A stretch of DNA of 64,000 bases from Gillisia sp. UBA3175 (GTDB taxonomy: Bacteria > Bacteroidota > Bacteroidia > Flavobacteriales > Flavobacteriaceae), in contig DEXV01000002.1 in NCBI GenBank assembly GCA_002364325.1, positions 1-64,000 on the forward strand, given 5' to 3'. The notes below the pieces were generated by a model that saw nothing but the letters and a program-made list of their open reading frames with translations, searched no databases and was not told the DNA's origin. The translations under genes were made by a program, and so were the position numbers. Shown here piece after piece: positions 26,533-35,612 of the stretch (position 1 is the first letter of the stretch; every line of letters begins with the position of its first letter).

Positions 26533-27069
26533 CTATTCCGTCATTTTCAATTTTGGATCTACCAAATAGGTCCTTAAGGTGTCCCCATTTATTCTAAACT
26601 CTACGCTGTAATATTCAAAACCGCTAATACTTTTATTCTTTACTTTTCCTACAACCACTCCGTTCTTATTTGGGTCTTTTGAAAGACTTTCTAATATATC
26701 TGCTCCCCCATCAGGTTTTCTAAATATCCCTAAAATAGCCACTTCATCACCAGTCGTGGTATCCTTGGCAACTCCACTCCAATACACTTTCATATTCTTA
26801 TCTACCAGAGAAATAAAACTCGCTGGATCACCTGGGTTTTCTTTCGGATTACTACGATCATCAGAAAATATTACTTTTGAATTTATGTTATTCTGATTAA
26901 TGGTTTTGGTATCTATAGTTAATAGTATATGTGTATCCTTTGCTTGTATTTCCTCGGAATTATTGAACCTAATAAGATTGCCACTGGTATTTACAAGATC
27001 AGCTTTTATAGCAAGTTCTTTAGAATTAACTAAGTGCGTTTTTTTATTCTGATCACAGGAAATCCATTT
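26533..27069 (-). pseudogene. Lipoprotein gene lacking its start and signal peptide
   Basis: An open frame of 178 codons begins right after TAA at 27070-27072 and reads KWISCDQNKKTHLVNSKELA... to ...KLKMTE. ISC followed by DQNKK is the end of a typical Bacteroidota lipobox, but the expected Met and hydrophobic core upstream are missing; instead the upstream DNA belongs to the TPR gene, in another frame. The only internal start is ATG 26793, which would give 86 residues and no export signal. The body, with VIFSDDRSNPKENPGDPASF and YSVEFRINGDTLRTYLVDP, is otherwise uninterrupted. I do not recognise the family. A 5' deletion is the simplest explanation. Confidence 0.75.
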
Positions 27070-27470
27070 TTAGAATACACATTTCCTATTTCTATATTGG
27101 ACATCGCAGAAGCATTAAAATCCTCCAATTTTGCCGCTAGATTGACACTCTTAAAATAAAACTCCAATGATTTCTCATAATCCCCTCTAAGTCTATAAAC
27201 AGCTCCCAGCAAATGATTGGCCCGCTGTACATATTTATCATCAGCCTTCCTTATGGCTTCTTCTAACAGTAAATTAGAATATTTTGCTGCACTATCTGGC
27301 TCTAATTCATTGCTTCCAATTTCATACAACAGTTCCAAATTAGTTTGTTGGGATGGATGGGACCAGAATATAGTTTTCAAACTATCTAATGTAGTTAGAG
27401 CTTGGCTAAAACCATCTTCATAGATCAGCAGGAATATCACACAAATTAAAGCGGTCTTGAGTATTCTCAT
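27030..27470 (-). pseudogene. Truncated TPR protein gene
   Basis: The 146-codon frame starts with a signal peptide (MRILKTALICVIFLLIYEDG) and contains tetratricopeptide-like repeats: RANHLLGAVYRLRGDYEKSL, then FNASAMSNIEIGNVYSKNG. It then breaks off: the next residues FPVIRIKKRT are the neighbouring lipoprotein sequence read in the wrong frame. Intact relatives of this type continue with more TPRs, often followed by a membrane helix and a kinase or LuxR-type domain. So this is the 5' end of a larger sensor-like gene that lost its 3' part. It overlaps the lipoprotein remnant by 40 bases. Confidence 0.75.
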
Positions 27471-27924
27471 ATTCTAAGAATTAGTTAAACTCCAGGGGAA
27501 ATGGACTTTATTTACAAAATTTTATTGGGGATTAACAATTCTAAAAAGGGGGAAATTTTTTCGATTTTTAAAAGGTTTAAAACCTCTGGATTTCATTAAA
27601 GATGCAAGATCCTCAACCCTGAGAGCTAAGCTTATAATTATAATAAATTAAAAGCCTATCAAAGCAAACCATCTATCCAAAATAGGAATGTGCATTGCAT
27701 TAACCATATATAACATAATTAACAGTAAATCAATCTGATTATCAAGGTAGTAAAGAATTTAACATTATAAAAGACATTTTCGGTGAACAGCTCTTTATTT
27801 CTGTTAAATAAAGGAAGCTTAGATGAGATAAGGCCAAATTGGATAAAAAATGAGATAGATCCATTTCATATAATTTTAATAAAACCCATAAACAGCTGTT
27901 TTAAAAGCTGTTATAAGTTAATAA
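27471..27924. other. Intergenic region without a recognised gene
   Basis: About 450 bases between the broken TPR gene and yitT, transcribed divergently. A hairpin AACAGCT/AGCTGTT (27891-27912) lies just before the yitT promoter, and a 13-base palindrome AGGTTTAAAACCT lies near 27570. No coding remnant is readable. Confidence 0.45.
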
Positions 27925-27958
27925 TTGAGATAAATTTATTAAGTTAGAGGTATGTTTG
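27925..27958 (+). promoter_or_regulatory. Putative promoter of yitT
   Basis: TATGTTTG at 27951-27958 matches TAnnTTTG. TTG at 27925-27927 is 23 bases upstream, longer than the usual spacing. The predicted leader is about 22 nt. Confidence 0.45.
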
Positions 27959-27985
27959 CATGTTTTGGTAACTGGAATTTACTCT

Positions 27986-28927
27986 ATGGAAACTCAATCT
28001 CGGGTTAATTGGCGATCTATTTTTTCGATTTCCTCCATTGTATATTGTACACTTGGAGTACTCGCTGCAATGATAGCATTAGAGGGATTCATGCTTCCAA
28101 ATAACTTTATAGATGGCGGCGTCACCGGTATTTCAATAGTCACACAAGAGATCTTTGGAATTCCTTTTACTATTCTATTAGTTGCGTATAACATCCCATT
28201 CCTATTTCTAGGTTATAGGAGAATAGGCAAAACATTCGCCGTTCGAGCTTTATTGTCGATATTGTTCCTTACCGTGCTCATGCACTTTATAGAAATACCT
28301 GCTTTTACTAACGACAAGGTGCTTATAGCCGTATTTGGTGGCTTTTTAATGGGATTGGGTATTGGTCTTGTAATTCGTGGTGGTGGAGTGTTAGATGGCC
28401 TTGAGATCATTGCCTTTTACACTACTAGAAAATCTAGTTTTTCTACCGGAGAGATCATACTTGCTTTTAATGCTATTATCTTTATTGTTGCTGCTTTTGT
28501 GTTTAGTGTAGAATCTTTAATGTATTCATTTCTGGTATATTTTACTGCTATGAAAACTTCAGACTACGTGGTGGATGGCTTTGAAGAATTTACCGCTTTA
28601 AATATAATTTCCAAGGACTGTGAGATCGTTAAATCTCTCATTGTAAACGATTTTAGCAAAGCTATAACAGTTTATAAGGGAGAAAGAGGCTATCTTCCAA
28701 AATCGTTTAATATAAAACACGATTGTGATATTGTGATGACCATTGTCTCCAGATTGGAGATACATCGTTTAAAAGAAGCTATAGCCCAAATAGATCCTAA
28801 TGCTTTCTTTTTTGTTCAGCGCATAAAAGAAGTAAAAGGAGGAATCGGAAAACATACAAATAAAGATTCATTTAATGAACAGGTACCAACAAATCTATCC
28901 AAAGGTAATATCGAAGCTGGAGAATAA
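27986..28927 (+). CDS. YitT family membrane protein
   Basis: 313 residues with about five membrane helices in the N-terminal two thirds, followed by a soluble DUF2179 domain (about residues 215-290). Motifs include NNFIDGGVTGISIV, GFLMGLGIGLVIRGGGVLDGLEII and the C-terminal AITVYKGERGY and VMTIVSRLEIHRL. YitT proteins are widespread inner-membrane proteins; a transport role is suspected but not shown. I start at ATG 27986; an upstream in-frame TTG at 27956 lies inside the promoter. The end overlaps the HD gene by 53 bases. Confidence 0.9.
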   Translation: METQSRVNWRSIFSISSIVYCTLGVLAAMIALEGFMLPNNFIDGGVTGISIVTQEIFGIPFTILLVAYNIPFLFLGYRRIGKTFAVRALLSILFLTVLMHFIEIPAFTNDKVLIAVFGGFLMGLGIGLVIRGGGVLDGLEIIAFYTTRKSSFSTGEIILAFNAIIFIVAAFVFSVESLMYSFLVYFTAMKTSDYVVDGFEEFTALNIISKDCEIVKSLIVNDFSKAITVYKGERGYLPKSFNIKHDCDIVMTIVSRLEIHRLKEAIAQIDPNAFFFVQRIKEVKGGIGKHTNKDSFNEQVPTNLSKGNIEAGE

Positions 28928-29465
28928 TTTACCTTCTTGGCTTTACTATCACAGCACCGAGCACACAAAATATGTGCTGGAGCAGGTTATATTTATAGCT
29001 GAAAAGGAAAAAGTTGAAGACCATGATCTTGAACTTTTAAAAATTGCAGCACTATATCACGATACTGGTTTCATAATAAAGAGGGATGAACACGAAGCAA
29101 TTAGTTGTGAGATCGCGACCATTGAGTTGAAGAAATATGGTTTGAACTGCGAAGAAATAGAACAGATCTGCGAAATGATCATGGCTACTAAAATACCTCA
29201 GCAACCTACATCTTTTCTTGCAAATATCCTTGCAGATGCCGATCTGGAATATTTAGGAACCGATAAGTTTCTAAAATTTAGTCAGAAACTTTACAAAGAA
29301 CTCCAGCATTATACTCCAGATCTTAGCCTTGACGAATGGAATGAGATACAAGTAAAATTTATTTCCAAACATTCCTATCATACTTCCTACTGTAAGCAAA
29401 ACCGTGAGCCAAAAAAGCAGAAAAATTTGAAATTGATCATGAAACAATTGAATAATGTAAATTAA
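28875..29465 (+). CDS. HD domain phosphohydrolase
   Basis: 196 residues. HD-superfamily metal ligands are visible: His26/His30 in YYHSTEHT, the His-Asp pair at 62-63 in ALYHDTGF, His73 region DEHEAIS, and the aspartate in ILADADLEYLG. The closest fit is the general HD/PDEase group that hydrolyses phosphate monoesters or cyclic nucleotides. The start at 28875 lies within the end of yitT, so the two are co-transcribed and probably translationally coupled. The stop overlaps the convergent gene at 29462. Confidence 0.88.
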   Translation: MNRYQQIYPKVISKLENNLPSWLYYHSTEHTKYVLEQVIFIAEKEKVEDHDLELLKIAALYHDTGFIIKRDEHEAISCEIATIELKKYGLNCEEIEQICEMIMATKIPQQPTSFLANILADADLEYLGTDKFLKFSQKLYKELQHYTPDLSLDEWNEIQVKFISKHSYHTSYCKQNREPKKQKNLKLIMKQLNNVN

Positions 29466-31213
29466 GCTTCGTACAATTTTGGTTCTAACCATAAGTATCC
29501 CATACCTAGTAAGAATATACCATAAAACCAAATTGGATCTATTGGTTCTCTGGAACTTTTAATTTTATCTTCATTTTTAGAATCCTTAAAATATCTCTTA
29601 TTGTTCATTGAGGTATTTTCTGCTAACATTGATTTCCAAACAGCTTTTTCACTTACATAATATTCTAAAGAAATGCTTGAAACCTTTACTAATGTTAAGG
29701 ATTGCCATCCCTTTTCATTAGGATATATTTTACCAGTCCATAAGTTGGAAATATTAAGATCCTGTTTTAAAGGAATTCTACCTCCATCTTGAGCATCCAC
29801 AAATGGCATTTCTACTTCAGTTCTTAAAGTAAAATTAAAGGGCTCATCTTTGTAAACAATAAATTGATCTATTTTAAATTCGGAAGAGATTCGAGCTTTT
29901 TTGCTAATTCTCTCAACAATTTTAGACCATAGCTTTTTATATTGCTCTACATTTCCATCCAATACTAATTGATAAGTATTTTCTAAAACACTGGTACCAA
30001 CTCTGCCTAAACCTTTTTTTTGATATGCGGCAATTTTATAATTATCTATAGAAATTAAAGGTTGTAGATCCTTTTCTGAACTAAATTGATATGGATACTT
30101 ATTAAATTGAATTTTTGAGTTGGGATCTATTTTGATCTTAGTGTTATTATCCCGTCTGAATTTTAAGGCTGCTAATTCATTTTTAGAATTAAATAGATTT
30201 AGACTTGGTTGAAGAAAAACGCCCAAGCCATCATCTTTAATAGATCTCTTTAATAATGCGATCTCATTTTTGGAAAGATTCTTCAGGGAAACCTCATCCA
30301 TAATGAGCAGATCGAAGGCTTGTAATATTTTTTCTGAAAATGAGATTGGTTCTTTCTTATCTATATTAAAATACTCCAACTTATAGCGTCTTGTGGTTAA
30401 CTGAGTTCTAACGGAAAGTTCCTGTCCTGCTTGTGCCAGATAGTTCTTTAAGTATTTAGTTTCAAAAGTGGGAAAAGCCTCAATAATTAAAATTTTTAGA
30501 GGAAGTCTTTTTATTATTTTAACTGGTATTGGATTTGATCTAAACTTTTTCCCAGATGAATCTTTCTCGATCAATTTATACAAGAACTTACCCTCAACTT
30601 TTAAATCTGTTGAAAGTTGAAACGTTTCATCCTTTCCCGAATTTAGAATAACCGAATCCACTGCTATTTCTCCCGGAGCCTCCAGGATCAGTTTAGTTCC
30701 AGGTTTAGCGTTTTTATATTCCCCTTGAACAAGCAATTTATTCCCTATTGTATTTTTTTCCTTATAATACAAACTAGTAACTCCACTATTAGTAAAGCTT
30801 CCCAGATACTGTGTTGGAATATTCTCCAACTGCCAAAGATCATAATCCTGGATACCTTCTCCTAAAATTATTAAAGAGCTAGCATTAACATCCTCTCTTA
30901 AAATGGACTCTCCTTTTAGATAGTTTATAATAATTAGATCATTATTGTCTCTTTTAATACTATCCAGAACTTCTTTATCGTAGCCATTTGTTAATACCAA
31001 GCCTGTTTTAATCTTTTCTTCAGAAAGAGACGTTGGCTTTAAAAAGATAAGTGCTAATGCCGTAATGGTTAGTAATGCTATTCCAGTTTTTAACCAAAAT
31101 CTCTTAGAATATCTATCTGGCCATTCCTTGAAGATAAACAGTATCCATAAAAGAAGTGCTCCAATTAAAATTGGCCAAAACAAAGTTTCGTTTAGGAAAA
31201 TGTTACTACTCAT
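29462..31213 (-). CDS. Membrane protein of the MoxR/DUF58 operon, GATase-like domain
   Basis: 583 residues and the last gene of the six-gene operon. Two membrane helices lie at the N-terminus (ETLFWPILIGALLLWILFIF; FWLKTGIALLTITALALIF) and one at the C-terminus (IWFYGIFLLGMGYLWLEP). The periplasmic middle has a Rossmann-like region (LKILIIEAFPTFETKYLKNY, FDLLIMDEVSLKNLSKNEIA) resembling the glutamine-amidotransferase-like fold of BatA-associated proteins, without a catalytic Cys. The start ATG 31213 overlaps the stop of the DUF4175 gene (ATGAG); an earlier frame extends to 31252 but lies inside that gene. Function unknown. Confidence 0.75.
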   Translation of the reverse strand: MSSNIFLNETLFWPILIGALLLWILFIFKEWPDRYSKRFWLKTGIALLTITALALIFLKPTSLSEEKIKTGLVLTNGYDKEVLDSIKRDNNDLIIINYLKGESILREDVNASSLIILGEGIQDYDLWQLENIPTQYLGSFTNSGVTSLYYKEKNTIGNKLLVQGEYKNAKPGTKLILEAPGEIAVDSVILNSGKDETFQLSTDLKVEGKFLYKLIEKDSSGKKFRSNPIPVKIIKRLPLKILIIEAFPTFETKYLKNYLAQAGQELSVRTQLTTRRYKLEYFNIDKKEPISFSEKILQAFDLLIMDEVSLKNLSKNEIALLKRSIKDDGLGVFLQPSLNLFNSKNELAALKFRRDNNTKIKIDPNSKIQFNKYPYQFSSEKDLQPLISIDNYKIAAYQKKGLGRVGTSVLENTYQLVLDGNVEQYKKLWSKIVERISKKARISSEFKIDQFIVYKDEPFNFTLRTEVEMPFVDAQDGGRIPLKQDLNISNLWTGKIYPNEKGWQSLTLVKVSSISLEYYVSEKAVWKSMLAENTSMNNKRYFKDSKNEDKIKSSREPIDPIWFYGIFLLGMGYLWLEPKLYEA

Positions 31214-33416
31214 TTGTTTCCATTTCTTTAAGCAGCAAACTATCAAGTTCACTAGAATATTTTTCTACTTTAGTTGGTTTCGGTTTTACTTTTCTAAGAG
31301 CTTTTATCAATCCATTTTGAATTTTTAAAAGATCTTTAATGCTTAACTTAATATTTTGGGTGAGCGTCTTTAGCTCCTGTAAGGTTTTAAGATACATCCC
31401 GGGGTTCTCTATTGCAATTAGAACTAACTCGTTTCCTGCCTTTTCAAATATTAACTTATCACTTTCGGTAATTTTAGAACTTTGCCCAATTATTCCCTCA
31501 AGTCTTGCTATAGCTTTTTTTATAAAAACATCATTTTCGGAATCACCTAAATTTTCTAATTTTTCGAAGTTGCCAACCTCATCTATTTTCCCTGTTAATC
31601 TAACCTCATTTTTAATTGGCGGAGGATCAAAACCTATCCTATGAACGTAAATTCTAGCGCTATTTTTTATATCCTGAAGCAACTGTAATATTTTATATTG
31701 ATATGGTAAAGATTTTTCCGGTGCGTACATCCTTAATTGCAGCTCTGCATCCCACATAAGATCTAGCGCCTGTCTTAATTTACTTTTCAAGGAGTCGGTG
31801 AAAAGTGTAGATTCTTCGGCATTATCATGATCATGGGTGAATTTTGATAATGGGTTCTTAGAAGTTTCATCAAGCTTAGCAGATTCCTTTTTATCCACTA
31901 AGTTATGGTCATTTTCTCCATCATGATCATGAGTATATTCCGCCAAAGGATCCTTATCCTCTACTTGGGCATCATCTGTATCTTGGTTATGAAGATCTAA
32001 ACCAGAATCGGCTTCATCCCCCATAAATTGACCGTATTTTAATCTAAGTGCTTTCTGATCGAATCCAAGTTCATTACTGGTAGTATTAAATTGGGTCTTG
32101 GATATTTTTTTTCTTTCACTAATCAACTTTTCAGTATCTATGATCAATTGCCGTTGGCTTCTAAAATAATCCGGCATTAGATCTTCACCCATCGTGCCTT
32201 CAACTTCAAACTGATTGTTGGTAGTATCCTTGATTACTGCAAAATAAGTTTCGCTTCTTGCTTTGCCAGAAATGGGTTGTTTTAAATCTAGAGCCTCCAC
32301 ATAAAAATAAAGTTCGTCCCCAGCTTCCATTTTAAATTGATCTAGATCTATAGATTTTGAAAATTCTAAATATTTCTCTCCTCGTTTTACAGATTCTTTA
32401 AATAAGAGTTTTTCCTCCCTAAATTTTACCGATTCTCCGGATCCTTTACTCACTGTTGCAATTATATACGCAGCCCCAATTCCAAAATCATCTGTTATCA
32501 CGGTATTAAAAGAAAATCGCTTGTCATCTTCCATTTCAAATGTTAGAAATTTAGGAATTGTTTTAATTTCAATTTCCGGACTTCGATCTTCAAAAACTTC
32601 AATTGAATATAGCTTGGAAGCATATTCATTTCCTGAGGTGTCTGTAAATTTAAAATTATAGAATCCTGATACATTTAGCGAATTGCCTCTAGAATATTTA
32701 TCTCCCTTCAACTTCATAGAATAACTTGTTCCCATACTTTCCATACTCACAGAACTCAGCTTAGAATCGAATCCTAATTCCCATGATACAGTGGAACCTT
32801 TTAAAGCTTTGATTTCCATTACTGACGTAGTCCTTGATGGAATATTAGTGTAACTCGGATAGGTTAGAGTTAGCTTTTGATCTGTCAAGCTGGGAGGCAC
32901 AGTCTTTCCTACTAAAGGATCTACGGGAACAAAGGAAATAGTTTCTTGATCTGAACTCTGATTGTCATTTGTGCTATCCAGATCCAAAATTCCAAATTGA
33001 AAGACAACCACACCAATTATAATTAGAATTATTGAAATAAGAGTCGGTTTCAAAATATTAACTTCCGGTTTCAATTCGGCTTGATTCAACGATAATCTAT
33101 TGGCTATTTTCTGCTGCTGAAGTTTTGCAAGTCCAGATAGGTTTTCCTCTTGAAGCAACAGACCAGAACTATATTCCAAATCCCTTATTTTTGAATCTGC
33201 AAACCAACTGATGAATGCCAAACTCAATCCCCATGGTTTTAGAACTAGGGAGCCTATTAAAATTGTAAATAGGAATACAGGGACAGCCAATATTAAATTA
33301 GAAAAAATAAATCCGAAAAAAATTGCTATTCCAAAAGCATAAATAAAAATTTTAAGCCAAAGAAATACCTGCCATCGTTTTTTAAATTTTAGTAATATGT
33401 TTTTGCCCTCGTCCAT
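31206..33416 (-). CDS. DUF4175 family membrane protein
   Basis: 736 residues. Two N-terminal helices (IFIYAFGIAIFFGFIFSNLIL and VFLFTILIGSLVL) and a third near residue 140 (ISIILIIIGVVVFQFGIL) anchor it in the inner membrane. The rest is a long periplasmic and coiled-coil-rich region. At about residues 480-550 there are two imperfect repeats, DPLAEYTHDHD and NPLSKFTHDHD, in a strongly acidic, His-rich linker. The helical stretch LRQALDLMWDAELQLRMYAPEKSLPYQYKIL is typical of DUF4175 C-termini. The start overlaps the stop of the BatA-domain gene by one base. Function unknown; context ties it to a MoxR chaperone complex. Confidence 0.8.
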   Translation of the reverse strand: MDEGKNILLKFKKRWQVFLWLKIFIYAFGIAIFFGFIFSNLILAVPVFLFTILIGSLVLKPWGLSLAFISWFADSKIRDLEYSSGLLLQEENLSGLAKLQQQKIANRLSLNQAELKPEVNILKPTLISIILIIIGVVVFQFGILDLDSTNDNQSSDQETISFVPVDPLVGKTVPPSLTDQKLTLTYPSYTNIPSRTTSVMEIKALKGSTVSWELGFDSKLSSVSMESMGTSYSMKLKGDKYSRGNSLNVSGFYNFKFTDTSGNEYASKLYSIEVFEDRSPEIEIKTIPKFLTFEMEDDKRFSFNTVITDDFGIGAAYIIATVSKGSGESVKFREEKLLFKESVKRGEKYLEFSKSIDLDQFKMEAGDELYFYVEALDLKQPISGKARSETYFAVIKDTTNNQFEVEGTMGEDLMPDYFRSQRQLIIDTEKLISERKKISKTQFNTTSNELGFDQKALRLKYGQFMGDEADSGLDLHNQDTDDAQVEDKDPLAEYTHDHDGENDHNLVDKKESAKLDETSKNPLSKFTHDHDNAEESTLFTDSLKSKLRQALDLMWDAELQLRMYAPEKSLPYQYKILQLLQDIKNSARIYVHRIGFDPPPIKNEVRLTGKIDEVGNFEKLENLGDSENDVFIKKAIARLEGIIGQSSKITESDKLIFEKAGNELVLIAIENPGMYLKTLQELKTLTQNIKLSIKDLLKIQNGLIKALRKVKPKPTKVEKYSSELDSLLLKEMETNE

Positions 33417-34714
33417 TAATTATTTCTAAATCTGGATAATACCCGTTCTGTGATAATTATGGGGATAAGAAATAACCAGAACCAATTAGAAATATCTAAT
33501 GCCATAATTCTTTCTTTTGGTAGCTCTGTCTTTTCTAAATTGGGTAAGAACTGCTCTGCAGGCATCACTCTTTTATCCAACTTAACTATATTTTTCTCGA
33601 GCTCCCTATTAAAACCAAAGAATTCGAGTAAATTTTCGGCTAGATATCTTTCAATACTATTTTCTGAATTTAGGCTTGAAGTAAGAAAATATTCATTCTT
33701 CTTACCTCCCGAAATTATTAAAGAAGATGTATACTTGTTTTCTTGGTATATCAACATTGGAAGTGTAGATTCTACCTTATCTTCATCACTAAGCCAAACT
33801 ATCACATCTGCTTTTTCAAATTGAAGGCTATCTTTATTCTGAACTTTATGGATCTTTATTTCACGATCTAAGTATTTTGAAATCGCTTTAAAAGCAACTT
33901 CAATATAGTATTCAGTTTCGGCTAAACTTTCCTTATAATATAGTTCTATTACTAATGCTTTTTCTTTATCTAAAGGAATCGCTTGAGTAGTGTTACTATT
34001 CTGCAAGTAGATACTATCTCCTAAGGGATTTGTTTTTATACGAGGATCATTAATCGAAACTTTTTCAGTTTCAAAATGTAAGCCTTCACTATTACTAACC
34101 GCATTTAAAAGATTTAGTTCATCTCTCCTTGACACAGCTTTTAGAGCAATCTTTTCGGACTTACCAATATCTAGAAAGATCCAATTAATATTTTCCTGTG
34201 TAGTTGGCCTTTTGCCTTTTATTCCGCTGATAAATGCACTTGTAAAAACCACTATACTATCAGACCTCAAATCTTGTAATTCTTTAGCTAATTGCCAATA
34301 ATTTGGAGTTTCCGTAGCCAATTCATATCCTTGTTCCCTATCCAACTTCGGGAATCCCTTTTCAAAAAGCCGTATAGAATTTGTTTTATCTAGTGTATCA
34401 ATTATTCTATTTACCTCATCATATCCTAAAAGTGAAGATTCAATAAGATAAGTTATTGGAACTTTTCGTGCAGATTGCTCTAATCTAGGTTCAGCTATAA
34501 TTAAAACCAGTAAAGAGAGGATCAATAATCTTAAGAACAATAACCACCATTCATTTAGCTTAATAGAACTCGATTGTTTGGAGTCGGCTTCCTGGAGTAA
34601 ACGGATACTTCCAATCTTAATGGTCTTACCTTCTTTCTTACTCCATAAATGAATGGCAATGGGAACAGCCAATCCAAGTAATGCCCATAAATTTAAAGGA
34701 GAGAGGAAGAACAT
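33416..34714 (-). CDS. BatA N-terminal domain membrane protein
   Basis: 432 residues. The N-terminus FLSPLNLWALLGLAVPIAIH, read in parts, followed by LWSKKEGKTIKIGSIRLLQEA and a second helix LRLLILSLLVLIIAEP is the BatA (aerotolerance regulator N-terminal) signature. The periplasmic middle has a GATase-like/von Willebrand-like fold without the MIDAS motif. A C-terminal helix (NWFWLFLIPIIITERVL) completes it. It lies between DUF58 and DUF4175, a position conserved in my memory of this Bacteroidota operon, where it may scaffold an envelope complex. Confidence 0.85.
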   Translation of the reverse strand: MFFLSPLNLWALLGLAVPIAIHLWSKKEGKTIKIGSIRLLQEADSKQSSSIKLNEWWLLFLRLLILSLLVLIIAEPRLEQSARKVPITYLIESSLLGYDEVNRIIDTLDKTNSIRLFEKGFPKLDREQGYELATETPNYWQLAKELQDLRSDSIVVFTSAFISGIKGKRPTTQENINWIFLDIGKSEKIALKAVSRRDELNLLNAVSNSEGLHFETEKVSINDPRIKTNPLGDSIYLQNSNTTQAIPLDKEKALVIELYYKESLAETEYYIEVAFKAISKYLDREIKIHKVQNKDSLQFEKADVIVWLSDEDKVESTLPMLIYQENKYTSSLIISGGKKNEYFLTSSLNSENSIERYLAENLLEFFGFNRELEKNIVKLDKRVMPAEQFLPNLEKTELPKERIMALDISNWFWLFLIPIIITERVLSRFRNN

Positions 34715-34715
34715 A

Positions 34716-35612
34716 TTAGACCAAGTTATTTCTGTTCTTTAAAAATGCCTGCAGAGCTTCAGCTATTGGCTCATCCATTCGGAAAAGATGATATGTAATT
34801 CCATTAGTGAGCATGGTTTCTCTACTTTGTTTCAATTTATTTTCAAGAGATTCTAAATAGTGCTTTTTGGCTTCTTTGGTATCAACGCTAACGTTGTATC
34901 CAGTTTCAAGATCTTCAAAAGTAACTATTCCTTTATAATTAAATTCCATCTCGCTTTTACCCATTAAATGAAAAACTACTACTTCATTTCTCGAAGTTTT
35001 CAACCTTTTTATAAGGCTGGTTAATTCTTCATCTTGCTCATACATATCTGTAATAAAAAAGATAAGCTCCTTATGTCTGCGGTCATGTAATTTTTCTGTG
35101 GCAGTAGATTCTAATGGCCACTTACCTTCATTTTTAATATTAATGAGTTCTAGCAATAATCTATTATAATGCTGTTTTTGAACTTTTGGATAGATGCTAT
35201 ATAATCTTTTATCATTCAAGGCAAAAAGTCCTACGGCGTCTCCTTGAGTTTGAGATAAATAAGCTAAAGAAGCAACAAGAACCCTGGCAAAATCCATTTT
35301 CTCCAAACCATTCTCTTTGTGAAGCATAGAATTACTGGCATCCAGAATAAATTTTACCGAAATATTGGTTTCAACCTCCGATTGTTTGATATAATATCTT
35401 CCTGATCTTGCAAGCATTTTCCAGTCTAAGGATCGAAGGTCATCTCCCGGCTCGTATCCACGGTACTGACTAAATTCCATTCCGCCTCCTACTCTTCTGC
35501 TATGATTTAGTCCATTCAAGTAACCATCTACAACTACCCGTGCGATAAGTGCCAATCCTGAAACACTTTTTATGATCTCAGGTTTAAGTAATTGATGATA
35601 ATCTTGTTTCAC
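34716..35612 (-). CDS. DUF58 domain-containing protein
   Basis: 298 residues. The conserved core RGYEPGDDLRSLDWKMLARSG, here given in parts, spans residues 51-71, with YYIKQSEVETN after it. A VWA-like DASNSM motif at residues 91-96 follows, giving a probable metal-ion-dependent adhesion site. DUF58 proteins are partners of MoxR AAA+ ATPases. Its stop is one base before the BatA gene and its start is directly next to the moxR stop, so translation is coupled. It is cytoplasmic or peripheral. Confidence 0.92.
   Translation of the reverse strand: MKQDYHQLLKPEIIKSVSGLALIARVVVDGYLNGLNHSRRVGGGMEFSQYRGYEPGDDLRSLDWKMLARSGRYYIKQSEVETNISVKFILDASNSMLHKENGLEKMDFARVLVASLAYLSQTQGDAVGLFALNDKRLYSIYPKVQKQHYNRLLLELINIKNEGKWPLESTATEKLHDRRHKELIFFITDMYEQDEELTSLIKRLKTSRNEVVVFHLMGKSEMEFNYKGIVTFEDLETGYNVSVDTKEAKKHYLESLENKLKQSRETMLTNGITYHLFRMDEPIAEALQAFLKNRNNLV

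Noticed and set aside
27040..27050. A7 run at the TPR/lipoprotein junction as a phase-variation switch
   Set aside because: Slippage by one base would join the frames, but the lipoprotein part begins inside a lipobox and would not make sense as a TPR extension; a deletion scar explains the data better.
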